Of a stretch of 64,000 nucleotides of DNA, positions 21,706-30,361 are shown in pieces. The stretch covers positions 148,982 to 212,981 of the forward strand of contig NZ_JASVWF010000010.1 in NCBI RefSeq assembly GCF_030286555.1, given 5' to 3'. The notes beneath the pieces are model-generated. The model ran no database searches. It saw only the letters and a program-made list of their open reading frames with translations, and was not told where the DNA came from. Made by a program: the position numbers and the translations under genes. The stretch is from Actinomycetospora termitidis. GTDB lineage: Bacteria > Actinomycetota > Actinomycetes > Mycobacteriales > Pseudonocardiaceae. Positions within the stretch are counted from its first letter, which is position 1. The number at the start of each line of letters is the position of its first letter.

Positions 21706-22715
21706 TCGCCGCCACCCACTGCCACCACGCCCGCCCGGCGGAAGACCTCGCCGATGTGGTCGAGCTCCTCGGCCGACGGCGGGATGTCCAGCACGAACAC
21801 CCGGGTGCCCTGCCCGGCGTAGTGCGCGATCGCGGCGGCCACGCGGTCGTAGGAGCCGACCAGGTACGGGCAGAACGTCTGGTAGTTCTGGAACGGCCCG
21901 AGCCAGAACGGGTCGGGCTCGCCGTCGACGGTCACCGGCTGGGCCTTCGCGGCCTCCGAGAGCTGGGCGTGCCACGACGAGTCGCTCGCCCGCATCGCCA
22001 TGGAGTGCGCGATCTGGCCCTTGCGGTCGGTCGGGAAGCGCTCCTCCGCGACCTTCCACGCATCGGCGGTGTCCTCGCGCGCGACGATCCCGACCCGCAC
22101 GCCCCCGCCGGTCGGGGCCTCGGAGGTCTCCTGGCCGAGCGGCTCCGGGTACCGGATCGGCACCGCGCCGATCGCCTCGGCCGCCGCGCGGCCGGCGGGC
22201 GACGACCCGGAGATCAGCACCTCCGGCATCAGCTCGGCCGGCAGCGCCGGGGCGAGCTTGAGGTTGTGCACCTGGTGCCAGCGACCCTCGTGCGTGACGG
22301 TCTCGCCACGCAGCAGCGCCATGAGGATCTGCGTGTACTCGGTGGTGCGCGCGTAGCGGTCGTCGTGCTCGGTCGGGTCGCCCAGTGCGAGCAGGTCGTT
22401 GCGGAACCCGCCCGCGAGCATGTTGAGGTGCACCGACCGGCCGTGCAGGTAGGACAGTGAGGACACCATCGACGCCGCCGTGAACGGGTGCATGTACACC
22501 GGCTGCACCGCGACCAGCGGGGCGAGGCGCTCCGTGGCCGTGATCGCGTGCTGGGCGACCAGCCACGGGTCCGCGATGCCGTTGTCGGTGTAGACGAGCA
22601 TCCCGGTACAGCCCGCGGCCTCGCTCCACCGCGCGACCTCGGCGACCGCTCCCGCGTACTCCCCCGCCGGCACGTCCTTCGACTGCGGGCAGGTGGAGTA
22701 GATCTGGACGCTCAC
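21702..22715 (-). CDS. Luciferase-like (LLM) flavin-dependent monooxygenase, SsuD-like
   Basis: 337 aa from GTG 22715. The bacterial luciferase fold of alkanesulfonate-monooxygenase-like enzymes is shown by MLVYTDNGIADPWLVAQ (about 40-56), LAPLVAVQPVYMHPFTAASMVSSLSYLHGRSVHLNMLAGG in parts (about 65-105), the DDRYARTTEY segment (about 118-127) and ISGSSPAGRAAAEAIG (about 169-184). It uses reduced FMN from a separate reductase. Because it is translationally coupled to an adenylation enzyme and carrier protein, hydroxylation of a carrier-bound or free amino acid is a more likely role than desulfonation; this is inference. Confidence 0.85.
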   Translation of the reverse strand: MSVQIYSTCPQSKDVPAGEYAGAVAEVARWSEAAGCTGMLVYTDNGIADPWLVAQHAITATERLAPLVAVQPVYMHPFTAASMVSSLSYLHGRSVHLNMLAGGFRNDLLALGDPTEHDDRYARTTEYTQILMALLRGETVTHEGRWHQVHNLKLAPALPAELMPEVLISGSSPAGRAAAEAIGAVPIRYPEPLGQETSEAPTGGGVRVGIVAREDTADAWKVAEERFPTDRKGQIAHSMAMRASDSSWHAQLSEAAKAQPVTVDGEPDPFWLGPFQNYQTFCPYLVGSYDRVAAAIAHYAGQGTRVFVLDIPPSAEELDHIGEVFRRAGVVAVGGGE

Positions 22716-24454
22716 CGCGCGGTGCCTTCCACGACGAAGCCCTCGATGTACAGCCGGTCGAGGGCGATCCGGGCGAACGTGTCGACCGCGGTGGCCGGGT
22801 CCATGATCAGCGGCTGGCCCTTGACGTTGAACGACGTGTTCACGACGCAGCCGGTGCCGGTGCGCTCCTTGACCTGCGCCAGCAGAGACGCGAACGTCGG
22901 GTTCAGCCCGGGCGTCACGGTCTGGATCCGGGCCGAGTCGTCCTCGTGCACGATGCCGGACAGGACCGGCTTCGCCTCCGGCCGCACGTGGGCGGTGCAG
23001 AGCATGTAGTGGTCCGGCTCGAAGCCGCGGGTGACGAAGAGCCGGTCCCGGTCGTCGACGTGCACCGCGGGGGCGAACGGACGGAACGCCTCGCGGAACT
23101 TCACCGCCGAGTTGATCCGGTCCTTGATCCGGTCCCCGTCGGGGCGGGCCAGGATCGAGCGGTTGCCCAGCGCGCGCGGCCCGAACTCCATGCGGTCGTG
23201 GAAGACCGCGATGATCCGGTCCGCAGCGATGTCGTCGGCGGCCGCCGCGAGGTACTCGTCGGTCATCCCGACCTCGCGCCACTGCAGGTCGGGCCGCGCC
23301 TCGAGCACGGCCCGCACCTCGTCGGCGGAGTAGCGGGCGCCGAGGTAGGGGTCGAACGGCGTCGCGACCGGCTTCAGGTCCTCCGCCACCGCGTACGCCG
23401 CGCCCAGCGAGGTCCCGTCGTCCCCGGAGGCCGGCTGGACGAACAGGCGCTGCACGCCGGGGAGGTCGGCGATCGACTGGTTGGACTTGCAGTTGAGGAA
23501 CGTCCCGCCGGCCAGCGCCAGGTTCGTCTCTCCGGTCTTCTCCAGCCAGTACCCGACGAGGTCCACGAGCAGGTCGGTCAGGCACTCCTGCATCGAGGCC
23601 GCGAAGTCGGCCTCGTCGCGCTGGATCGAGCCGTCCGGGAGCGACGGGGTGAACGTCTGCTCCTCGAGCATCGTCCGGGCGTACGGGTAGCCGTGTTCGG
23701 CGTCGGAGAGTGCTCCCGTGGGCCAGTCGATCACGACGGAGCCCTTGTCGTGATCGAATCGGGTGAGCTTGCGGAAGACCTCGCGGTAACGCTCCGGGTC
23801 GCCGTAGGGCGCGAGGCCCATGACCTTGTACTCGTCATTGTTGAACTGGAAACCGAGGAACCGCGTCCCGATGGAGTACAGAATGCCGAGGGACGCGGCG
23901 ATCGGCTGCGAGTGCAGCTTCTCCAGCTCACGCCCGTCGAAACGGAAGATCGTCACCGAGTCGACCTCGCCCATGCCGTCGGAGACGACGGCGAGCCCAC
24001 GGTCGAACCCGCTGGGCACGACGGCGGACAGCGCGTGGGCCCGGTGGTGCTCTACCGGCGTCAGCGCCGCGGCCAGCTGCGGCCACCCCGCGTCGGTGAG
24101 CGCGTCGCGCACCGTCTGCGAGCTCAGGACCTCCTTGAAGTGGGTCCGGTTCAGGACGAACGCCCGCTCGTGGCGGTCGTAGTCGAAGCCGTGGGCCACG
24201 ACGTCGACGTCGTCGGCGGACACCCCCGCCTCGGCCAGGCACCAGGCGATGGCCTGCCGGGGCAGGGCGCCGGTGCCCTTGTCGCCGTCGAACCGCTCCT
24301 CGGACGCGGCGGCCACGAGCGTCCCGTCGACGATGATCGCGGCGGCGCTGTCGAGTCCCTGACAGATTCGCGCGTCGAGCGGATCGATGTCCGGGTTGTC
24401 CTCGTGAAGCTTCCGTTGCGAATTCGGAAGACCACTGAGTCCGAGAACGATCAT
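22712..24454 (-). CDS. Carbamoyltransferase (NodU/TobZ/CmcH family)
   Basis: 580 aa, the usual family length. The N-terminal Kae1-like domain shows the metal-binding EHHRAHALSA (about 135-144), ASEERFDGDKG (about 50-60) and VVSDGMGEVDS. The C-terminal YrdC-like part has FHDRMEFGPRALGNRS (about 418-433) and CVVNTSFNVKGQPL (about 535). Family members transfer carbamoyl from carbamoyl phosphate via carbamoyl-adenylate to a hydroxyl of an antibiotic, sugar or Nod factor. It is first of the four-gene operon and overlaps the LLM gene (GTGA). Upstream 24455-24541 is the only place for the operon promoter. The acceptor may be the hydroxyl introduced by the LLM enzyme or a sugar hydroxyl from the neighbouring glycosyltransferase. 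Confidence 0.92.
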   Translation of the reverse strand: MIVLGLSGLPNSQRKLHEDNPDIDPLDARICQGLDSAAAIIVDGTLVAAASEERFDGDKGTGALPRQAIAWCLAEAGVSADDVDVVAHGFDYDRHERAFVLNRTHFKEVLSSQTVRDALTDAGWPQLAAALTPVEHHRAHALSAVVPSGFDRGLAVVSDGMGEVDSVTIFRFDGRELEKLHSQPIAASLGILYSIGTRFLGFQFNNDEYKVMGLAPYGDPERYREVFRKLTRFDHDKGSVVIDWPTGALSDAEHGYPYARTMLEEQTFTPSLPDGSIQRDEADFAASMQECLTDLLVDLVGYWLEKTGETNLALAGGTFLNCKSNQSIADLPGVQRLFVQPASGDDGTSLGAAYAVAEDLKPVATPFDPYLGARYSADEVRAVLEARPDLQWREVGMTDEYLAAAADDIAADRIIAVFHDRMEFGPRALGNRSILARPDGDRIKDRINSAVKFREAFRPFAPAVHVDDRDRLFVTRGFEPDHYMLCTAHVRPEAKPVLSGIVHEDDSARIQTVTPGLNPTFASLLAQVKERTGTGCVVNTSFNVKGQPLIMDPATAVDTFARIALDRLYIEGFVVEGTAR

Positions 24455-24541
24455 CGAGCGGGGCCCCCTCGTGGACGACGAATAGTCGGCTCCCTCACTA
24501 TGACGTGCGAGTTCGCCTCCGGTTCATCCGGGGTGTGGGAC

Positions 24542-26551
24542 TCAGAGCCGCTCGGCCGTCTCCGTCGCTCCCGGGAACGGGTGGCCCAGCACCGAGACGA
24601 ACGCCCGCTGGTAGGCGTCGACCATGGCGTCGTCGGTGTAGAGCGCCAGCGCCCGCTCCCGCCCCGCCCGTCCGAGGCGGGCGAGCTCGGCGCGGTCGTC
24701 GAGGACGCGACGCAGCGCCTCGGTCCACGCCGGGACCGTCACGGGGTCGACGACCACGCCCGCGGCGCCGAAGTCGAGCATCTCGGGCACCGACCCGCTC
24801 GCCGACGCCATCACCGGCATCCCGCGCGTCATCGCCTCGACCATGACGAGCGGGAACGCCTCGAATCCGCTGGGCACGCACAGGACGTCGGTCTCGGCGA
24901 AGGCGTGGTCCGGCCCCGGGGACACCCCCCGCCAGCGCACCCGGCCCCGCAGGTAGGCCGGGGTCTCGGCCTCCATCTCGGCCTGGTCAGGCCCGACGCC
25001 GAAGATGTCCAACGTCCACTCGTCGGGCCGCGCGAGGGCGTCGAGGGCCTTGATCAGCAGCGTCGTGTTCTTGTAGGTCTTCAGCCGGGTCAGCATGCAG
25101 AAGCGCACCGGCCCGGTCGCGGACACCTCGCCCAGCGGCTCCCCCGGGGTCAACCCGTTCGGCGCGACCATCACGGTGTCGGTGAGCCGCTGGTGGCGCG
25201 ACAGGTCGGTGTGGTGCTGCCGGGACAGCACGAGCAGGGCGTCCGCGGTGCGCAGCGCCCGGGCCTGCGCCGCGGAGTAGGTGGGCCGCTCGAGCTCGGC
25301 CGGGTCGTGCGCGGCGGGGATCCAGTACCGCCGCTGACCCGCCGCCCGGCCGAGCGCGCGCCACGCCGTCGCGAACCCGATCTCGGTCTTCGTGCAGCCC
25401 CCGACGACGATGGCCTCGTCGGTCGCGGCGACGTCGACGACCGGCTGCCACCAGGGCTGCATGAGCAGGCGCACCCGGGGGTCGAGCTCCGCGATGTACT
25501 GCCCGAGGTGCTGGAGGACCACGAGGGTCACCGGGTGCCCGCGCTCGACGAGCTCGTTGGCGAGCACCACGCGCTGGCGTTCGGCGCCGCCGGGCCGCAG
25601 CCCGTTGCTGATCACGACGACGGCGGGTCGTCCCCCGGCCTCGCGGGCCAGGGCGTCGAGCCGGGCCCGACGGGGACCGCGCTTGGAGCGCTGCACGCGG
25701 TCGAGCAGCGTGGAGCCGGCGGCGTAGAGCGACCCGCGCCCGGCGTTGTGCTCGAGGCCGAGCACCATCACCTGCGCGCTGCGCAGCAGGTCCGAGCCGC
25801 GCAGGGAGGCCAGGGGGTCGTCGGCGACGGTGCCGCCGGAGGAGTGCCGTACCTGGGGCCCGGCCTCGTCGTCGACCAGGCGCAGGTCCCACCCGGCCTT
25901 CCGGGCGGCGGGCTGCCACGTGGCGTCCTCGCCGTAGACGAAGAACTGCTCGTCGAACGGGCCGAGGGCGTCCCAGGCGTCGCGGGCGATGAACAGCGCG
26001 CACCCGGTCAGGTAGCCGTCCACGTGCTCGGGTGCGGACGGGTACAGGTCGCTGATCGTGCGGCCTCGGAGCCGCTTCGCGTAGCCCGCCGAGTTCAGCA
26101 GGTTGCGCACCACGCCCTGCTCCCGGTGGGCCACGTCCCACGGCTGGTCGCGGCCTTCGGGGTCGAGCACGGTCGGCGAGACGACGGCGACCTCGGGCTC
26201 CTCGAGTACCTGGCGGGCCCGCGTGCAGGGCCCGAGGAGCTCGGCGTCCGGGTTGAGCTGGAGCACGTCGTGCTCGGGGACCTGGGCCATCAGCGCGTTC
26301 ATGGCGGCGATGTAGCCGAGGTTGAACTCGGAGAACGTCCACGTGACGTCCGGCCGGGACGCCGCCAGCTCGCGCACCGCGGGCGAGCCGGAGGACGCGT
26401 TGTCCCACACGTGCACCCGCGCGTCGGGCAACCACTTCTCCACGCTCGCGAGCGCACGGTCGAGCAGGTCGGCGCGCCGGTAGGAGACGATCAGGACGGC
26501 CAGACCCCGCCCGTCGGGTCGAGCTCCGCTGCGCTTCGTCTCCTGGGACAC
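24542..26551 (-). CDS. Two-domain glycosyltransferase (GT2 fused to GT4)
   Basis: 669 aa. The N-terminal about 280 residues form a GT2 (GT-A) domain like rhamnosyltransferases: AVLIVSYRRADLLDRALAS (about 18-36), VWDNASSGS, FNLGYIAAMNALM, LQLNPDAELL (DxD-like, about 97-106) and GYLTGCALFIARDAW. After a linker, residues about 312-660 form a GT4 (GT-B) domain: VISNGLRPGGAERQRVVLANEL, FCMLTRLKTYKNTTLLIKAL (about 485), then PSGFEAFPLVMVEAMTRGMPVMA (about 570-592) with the EX7E motif for the nucleotide-sugar. Two glycosyl transfers in one polypeptide suggest building a short glycan. It lies just upstream of the carbamoyltransferase operon on the same strand. Confidence 0.9.
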   Translation of the reverse strand: MSQETKRSGARPDGRGLAVLIVSYRRADLLDRALASVEKWLPDARVHVWDNASSGSPAVRELAASRPDVTWTFSEFNLGYIAAMNALMAQVPEHDVLQLNPDAELLGPCTRARQVLEEPEVAVVSPTVLDPEGRDQPWDVAHREQGVVRNLLNSAGYAKRLRGRTISDLYPSAPEHVDGYLTGCALFIARDAWDALGPFDEQFFVYGEDATWQPAARKAGWDLRLVDDEAGPQVRHSSGGTVADDPLASLRGSDLLRSAQVMVLGLEHNAGRGSLYAAGSTLLDRVQRSKRGPRRARLDALAREAGGRPAVVVISNGLRPGGAERQRVVLANELVERGHPVTLVVLQHLGQYIAELDPRVRLLMQPWWQPVVDVAATDEAIVVGGCTKTEIGFATAWRALGRAAGQRRYWIPAAHDPAELERPTYSAAQARALRTADALLVLSRQHHTDLSRHQRLTDTVMVAPNGLTPGEPLGEVSATGPVRFCMLTRLKTYKNTTLLIKALDALARPDEWTLDIFGVGPDQAEMEAETPAYLRGRVRWRGVSPGPDHAFAETDVLCVPSGFEAFPLVMVEAMTRGMPVMASASGSVPEMLDFGAAGVVVDPVTVPAWTEALRRVLDDRAELARLGRAGRERALALYTDDAMVDAYQRAFVSVLGHPFPGATETAERL

Positions 26552-26562
26552 GGCTGTCGATT

Positions 26563-26636
26563 ATGTGCGCTCCGCGCAGGTGAGCACTTCGGGGGGCTAT
26601 AGGCCCTCGAAGTGCTCACCTGCGCTCCGCCCACAT
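26563..26636. repeat. Palindromic repeat family A, copy 3 (extended palindrome)
   Basis: Core arms GCAGGTGAGCACTTCG and CGAAGTGCTCACCTGC pair perfectly, with a CTATAG centre. The flanks ATGTGCGCTCCGC and GCGGAGCGC...CACAT also pair, making an approximately 74-bp palindrome. It separates the tandem GNAT and glycosyltransferase genes; the GNAT stop abuts its edge. Confidence 0.78.
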
Positions 26637-27697
26637 CACTGGCGCACCGCATGCGAGACCAGCCACTCGCCGTCGAGGTGGCTGCACAGCGACGTGGTCG
26701 AGCTCAGCAGGCCGAGCACGTTGGCCTCGGCGTGGACCAGTGCCCGGGCGTTCTTGCGGACGAGCACCCCGGGCCGCCCCAGCAGCCCGGCGGTGACCGG
26801 CTCGAGCCGGCCCTGGACGGCGGCCGCGCCCTGCGTGGCGGCGTGCGCGACGAGGTGGTCGAGCACCGGCTCCGGGTCGGGCCCGGTGACGCCGATCTGG
26901 AGGACCTCGGCCACCCCGCCGGGCGGGAGCAGGTAGAGGAACCAGCCGAGCACCCGCCCCTGCGGTCCGCGGACGAGCTCGGCGGAGAGCGCGCCGCGGT
27001 CGAGACGGCGCAGTTCGGCGAGGACCCACTCCAGCCAGGCAGGGTCGTAGTCCGGCCGCAGCCGCAGCCGACGGCCCGCCGCCGCAACCTGCTCGGCAAG
27101 GGTCTCCGCGGTGAGCGGCTCGGTGGTCCCGGCGGGTCGCGGCGGGGGCGGGACGAAGCGCCCGCCGAGGGCGTCGACCGGCCGGGACAGCACCCGGGCG
27201 GCCCGTCCGAGGCGGTCCGAGCGCCGGGACACCAGGCTCTCCGCCGTCGAGCCGGGCGAGAGCACCCGGAACCACGCCAACGAGGCGCCCGGCAACTCCT
27301 GGCCGCCGAGGCCGAGCCAGAGGCCGCGGGACTCGTCGTTCGCGCGGTCGGCGACGGTGAACTCCTGCGGCCCACCCAGCAGCTTGCGATTGAGCAGGGC
27401 GCCCACGCCCTTCGACCGCCAGTCCGGGTGCGCGACGAGGTTGCTGCTCACCGCCATCCGCACCTTGCGGCCGTCGAGCACCATGCGCCGGGTGCTCGCG
27501 GCGATGAACCCGACGACGCCGCCGTCGGAGCCCTCGTGCACCAGCGGCGGGATCTCGGGGTCCGCCCACGGGTCCTCGATCAGGATCCGCTGGAGGTAGG
27601 GCGCGACGCGTTCGGCCGACGCCCCTCCCATGACCTGGGCGAACAGGGTGCTGACCTGCGGGAGGTCGCTGCGCTCCAGCGCACGGATGCCGGCCAT
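26636..27697 (-). CDS. GNAT-like acyltransferase
   Basis: 353 aa from ATG 27697 (GTG 27706 also possible). The N-terminal 125 residues carry the acetyl-CoA fold: IRALERSDLPQVSTLF, VVGFIAASTRRMVLDGRKVRMAVSSNL in parts and HPDWRSKGVGALL (about 94-106), matching the R/Q-x-x-G-x-G/A pyrophosphate loop. The remaining approximately 220 residues form a second, divergent half (RVLGWFLYLLPPGGVAEVLQIGV), as in the two-GNAT-domain proteins found in polysaccharide clusters. The acceptor is unknown; position next to the glycosyltransferase and carbamoyltransferase suggests acylation of an amino sugar or similar product. The repeat at its 3' end probably ends its transcript. Confidence 0.7.
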   Translation of the reverse strand: MAGIRALERSDLPQVSTLFAQVMGGASAERVAPYLQRILIEDPWADPEIPPLVHEGSDGGVVGFIAASTRRMVLDGRKVRMAVSSNLVAHPDWRSKGVGALLNRKLLGGPQEFTVADRANDESRGLWLGLGGQELPGASLAWFRVLSPGSTAESLVSRRSDRLGRAARVLSRPVDALGGRFVPPPPRPAGTTEPLTAETLAEQVAAAGRRLRLRPDYDPAWLEWVLAELRRLDRGALSAELVRGPQGRVLGWFLYLLPPGGVAEVLQIGVTGPDPEPVLDHLVAHAATQGAAAVQGRLEPVTAGLLGRPGVLVRKNARALVHAEANVLGLLSSTTSLCSHLDGEWLVSHAVRQ

Positions 27698-27782
27698 CCG
27701 CGGCACTCTACGACCGTCCGCGACCGGCCCACGAGCCGCCGTCGTCCACCTCGTCGTCGCCGCTCGGGGTCCCGAAACGCAC

Positions 27783-27826
27783 GAACGGGCCGTTCGTCAC
27801 CTTCTTGGGTGACGAACGGCCCGTTC
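27783..27826. terminator. Perfect 19-bp hairpin terminator after the CoxL-like gene
   Basis: GAACGGGCCGTTCGTCACC and its exact complement with a six-base loop TTCTTG. Each arm also contains its own palindrome GAACGGGCCGTTC. It lies 20 bases downstream of the molybdenum hydroxylase stop (minus strand) and upstream of the GNAT gene. Confidence 0.75.
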
Positions 27827-27846
27827 ATGCGGAACCGGGGGCGGGA

Positions 27847-30243
27847 CTACGCGTCCGTGCCGTCCGGGACGTGCTCGGTCTCGGACTTGCCCGCGTACTC
27901 CGGGCCGGCCTGGTGGCGGGTGCCCGGGTCCGAGGCGGAGGCGCCGTGGATGGCGCGCCACACCGCCTCCGGGGTCAGCGGCATGTCGATGTGCCGCACC
28001 CCGAGGGGCGAGAGGGCGTCGATGACGGCGTTGTGCACCGCCGGCGTCGACCCGATCGTCCCGGACTCCCCGATCCCCTTCGCCCCGATGGGGTTGAGGT
28101 GGGTCGGGGTCTCGGTGTTGGAGGCCTCGTAGGAGCAGAGGTCCGCCGCCGAGGGGATCGTGTAGGACGCCAGGTTGCCCGTGGTCGGGTTGCCGTCCTC
28201 GTCGAACGTGACCCGCTCGAAGAGCGCCTGCGAGATGCCCTGCGCGATCCCGCCGTGCTGCTGACCGGCGACGAGCATCGGGTTGAGGATCTTGCCGCAG
28301 TCGTCGACCGCGACGTGGCGCAGCGGCTTCACCATGCCGGTGTCGAGGTCGACCTCGACCACCGAGATGTGCGTGCCGAACGGGAAGCTCGACTGGCCCT
28401 GCTTGAAGTCGAGGTCCTCGCGCAGCGCGCGCCCGTTGCCGTCCTCGAGGCCGGTGCCGTCCTCCGACGCCGTGGCGACCTGCTGCCAGGTGATCGTGTT
28501 GCCGGCGACGCCGCGCACCCCGAAGCCGTCGTCGGAGTGCTCGATGTCCTCGACGGCCGCCTCGAGCAGGTGCGCCGCGATCTCACGCGCCCGGGAGACG
28601 AGCTCCTGGGACGCGTTGTGGATCGCCGAGCCGCCGGTCTGCAGCGAGCGGGAGCCGAGGGTGCCCGCACCGGAGCGCACCACGGCGGTGTCGGACTGGA
28701 CGACCTTGACCTTCTCCATCGGCACGCCCAGCACCGAGGAGGCGAGCTGCGCGAACGCGGTCTCGTGGCCCTGGCCGTGCGCGCTGGTGCCGGCCATGAC
28801 GGTGAAGGTGCCGTCGGGGTGGGCCTGCGCGGAGCCGTACTCGCCGTCGAGGCCCAGCGGGGCGGTGACCTCGACGTAGGAGCCGACGCCGATGCCGAGG
28901 GCGACCCGGTCGCCCGCGTCGCGGCGGCGCTTCTGCTCGGCGAGCAGCTCCTGGTAGCCGGAGGCCTGGATCGCGGCGTCGAGCGCCTTCTCGTGGTCGG
29001 CGTTGTCGTACTCGGCGCCGGTCAGCGAGGTCATCGGGTACTGCTCGGGCTGCAGGTAGTTCATGCGGCGCATCTCGAGCGGGTCCACGCCGATCTCGTC
29101 GGCGGCCATGTCGATGATGCGCTCGAGCAGCTGGGTCGCCTCGGGACGCCCGGCCCCGCGGTAGGCGCCGACCGTGGTGGTGTTGGTGACGACGGTCTTC
29201 CAGGCGAAGTCGATCGCCGGGATGTCGTAGACGCCCTGGGCCAGCAGCTGGGTGAGGCTCGGGAGGATCGTGCCGACCGCGGGGTAGGCCCCGCCGTCGC
29301 CGATGACCGAGGCGCGCAGCCCGACGATCTTGCCGCTGCGCTTGACGCCGAGCTCGACCCACTGGACCTGGCTGCGCCCGTGGACCATCGAGAGCATGTT
29401 CTCCGAGCGCGTCTCGTTCCAGCGCACCGGCCGGCCGAGCAGCAGCGCCGCCTTCGCGGCGATCGTGTACTCCGGGTAGGCCGTGGCCTTCGGCCCGAAG
29501 CCACCACCGACGCGCGGCGCGACGACGCGGACCTGGTCGGCCTCGAGGCCGAGGTCGCCGGCGAGGGCGTCCCGGGCGCCGTGCGGGGTCTGAGTGGAGA
29601 GCCAGAGGGTGATGCCGCCCTCGGGCGTGCCGGGCTCGGCGACGCACGCGTTCGGCTCCATCGGCACGCCGGCGACGCGCTGGTTGAGGAACTTGCCCTC
29701 CACCACGACGTCGGCCTCGTCGAAGATGCCCTCGACGTCGCCGGTGCCCGCGCCCGCCGCGAGGTTGCTGCCGACCTCGTCGAAGAGCAGCGGCGCGCCC
29801 TCGGCGAACGCCTCTTCGATGCCGGTGACGGCGGGTAGCGGCTCGATGTCGGGGAAGACGGTCTCGGCCGCGTCGAGCGCCTGGCCGGCCGTCTCGCCGA
29901 TCACCGCGGCGACGATGTCGCCGACGAACCGGACCTTGCCCTTGGCCAGGTGCGGGCGGGCCATGGCGTCGGGGACGACGCCCGGCAGCCCGGGGCGGTC
30001 GGCCACGTCGAGGTCGGCCGCGGTGTAGATCGCGACGACGCCCGGCATGGACCGGGCCTCCTCGACGTCGATGTCGCCGAGCGTCCCGTGCGCGATCGGC
30101 GACCGGACGAAGACCGCGTGCAGCGACCCCTCCACGGGCAGGTCACCCGTGTAGAGGCCGGCACCGGTGATCAGCTCCTGGTCCTCGGTGCGCTTGACCG
30201 GGTGTCCCAGGATCGAGCCACCGGTGTGGGTCGTGACGGACAC
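27847..30243 (-). CDS. Molybdopterin-binding large subunit, xanthine dehydrogenase/CoxL form II family
   Basis: 798 aa from GTG 30243 behind GAGGA. Family signatures are GHPVKRTEDQELITGAGLYTGDL in parts (N-terminus), RVVAPRVGGGFGPKA (about 238-252) binding the cofactor, the active-site loop AYRGAGRPEA (about 359-368) and the catalytic Glu in GAKGIGESGTIG (about 718-729). The AYRGAGR loop, rather than AYRCSFR, marks form II, so it should be a xanthine-dehydrogenase-type hydroxylase of unknown substrate rather than a true CO dehydrogenase. The FAD and [2Fe-2S] partner subunits are not adjacent, which is unusual. Confidence 0.9.
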   Translation of the reverse strand: MSVTTHTGGSILGHPVKRTEDQELITGAGLYTGDLPVEGSLHAVFVRSPIAHGTLGDIDVEEARSMPGVVAIYTAADLDVADRPGLPGVVPDAMARPHLAKGKVRFVGDIVAAVIGETAGQALDAAETVFPDIEPLPAVTGIEEAFAEGAPLLFDEVGSNLAAGAGTGDVEGIFDEADVVVEGKFLNQRVAGVPMEPNACVAEPGTPEGGITLWLSTQTPHGARDALAGDLGLEADQVRVVAPRVGGGFGPKATAYPEYTIAAKAALLLGRPVRWNETRSENMLSMVHGRSQVQWVELGVKRSGKIVGLRASVIGDGGAYPAVGTILPSLTQLLAQGVYDIPAIDFAWKTVVTNTTTVGAYRGAGRPEATQLLERIIDMAADEIGVDPLEMRRMNYLQPEQYPMTSLTGAEYDNADHEKALDAAIQASGYQELLAEQKRRRDAGDRVALGIGVGSYVEVTAPLGLDGEYGSAQAHPDGTFTVMAGTSAHGQGHETAFAQLASSVLGVPMEKVKVVQSDTAVVRSGAGTLGSRSLQTGGSAIHNASQELVSRAREIAAHLLEAAVEDIEHSDDGFGVRGVAGNTITWQQVATASEDGTGLEDGNGRALREDLDFKQGQSSFPFGTHISVVEVDLDTGMVKPLRHVAVDDCGKILNPMLVAGQQHGGIAQGISQALFERVTFDEDGNPTTGNLASYTIPSAADLCSYEASNTETPTHLNPIGAKGIGESGTIGSTPAVHNAVIDALSPLGVRHIDMPLTPEAVWRAIHGASASDPGTRHQAGPEYAGKSETEHVPDGTDA

Positions 30244-30361
30244 GCATGCTCCTCTGCGTCGTGATCACGGGTCTCGCCTTGGACACTAGACGAATACTGT
30301 GACTGCGTGCACAGCTCGTTTCCACCGTCCGGGAACCCGCTCACCTGCGGTTGAGGGCAGT

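Noticed and set aside
22946..26602. Long plus-strand open frame opposite the carbamoyltransferase and glycosyltransferase
   Set aside because: Low-complexity Arg/Gly/Val protein with no motifs; the minus-strand genes explain the region fully. The same applies to the plus-strand frame at 43691-47506.
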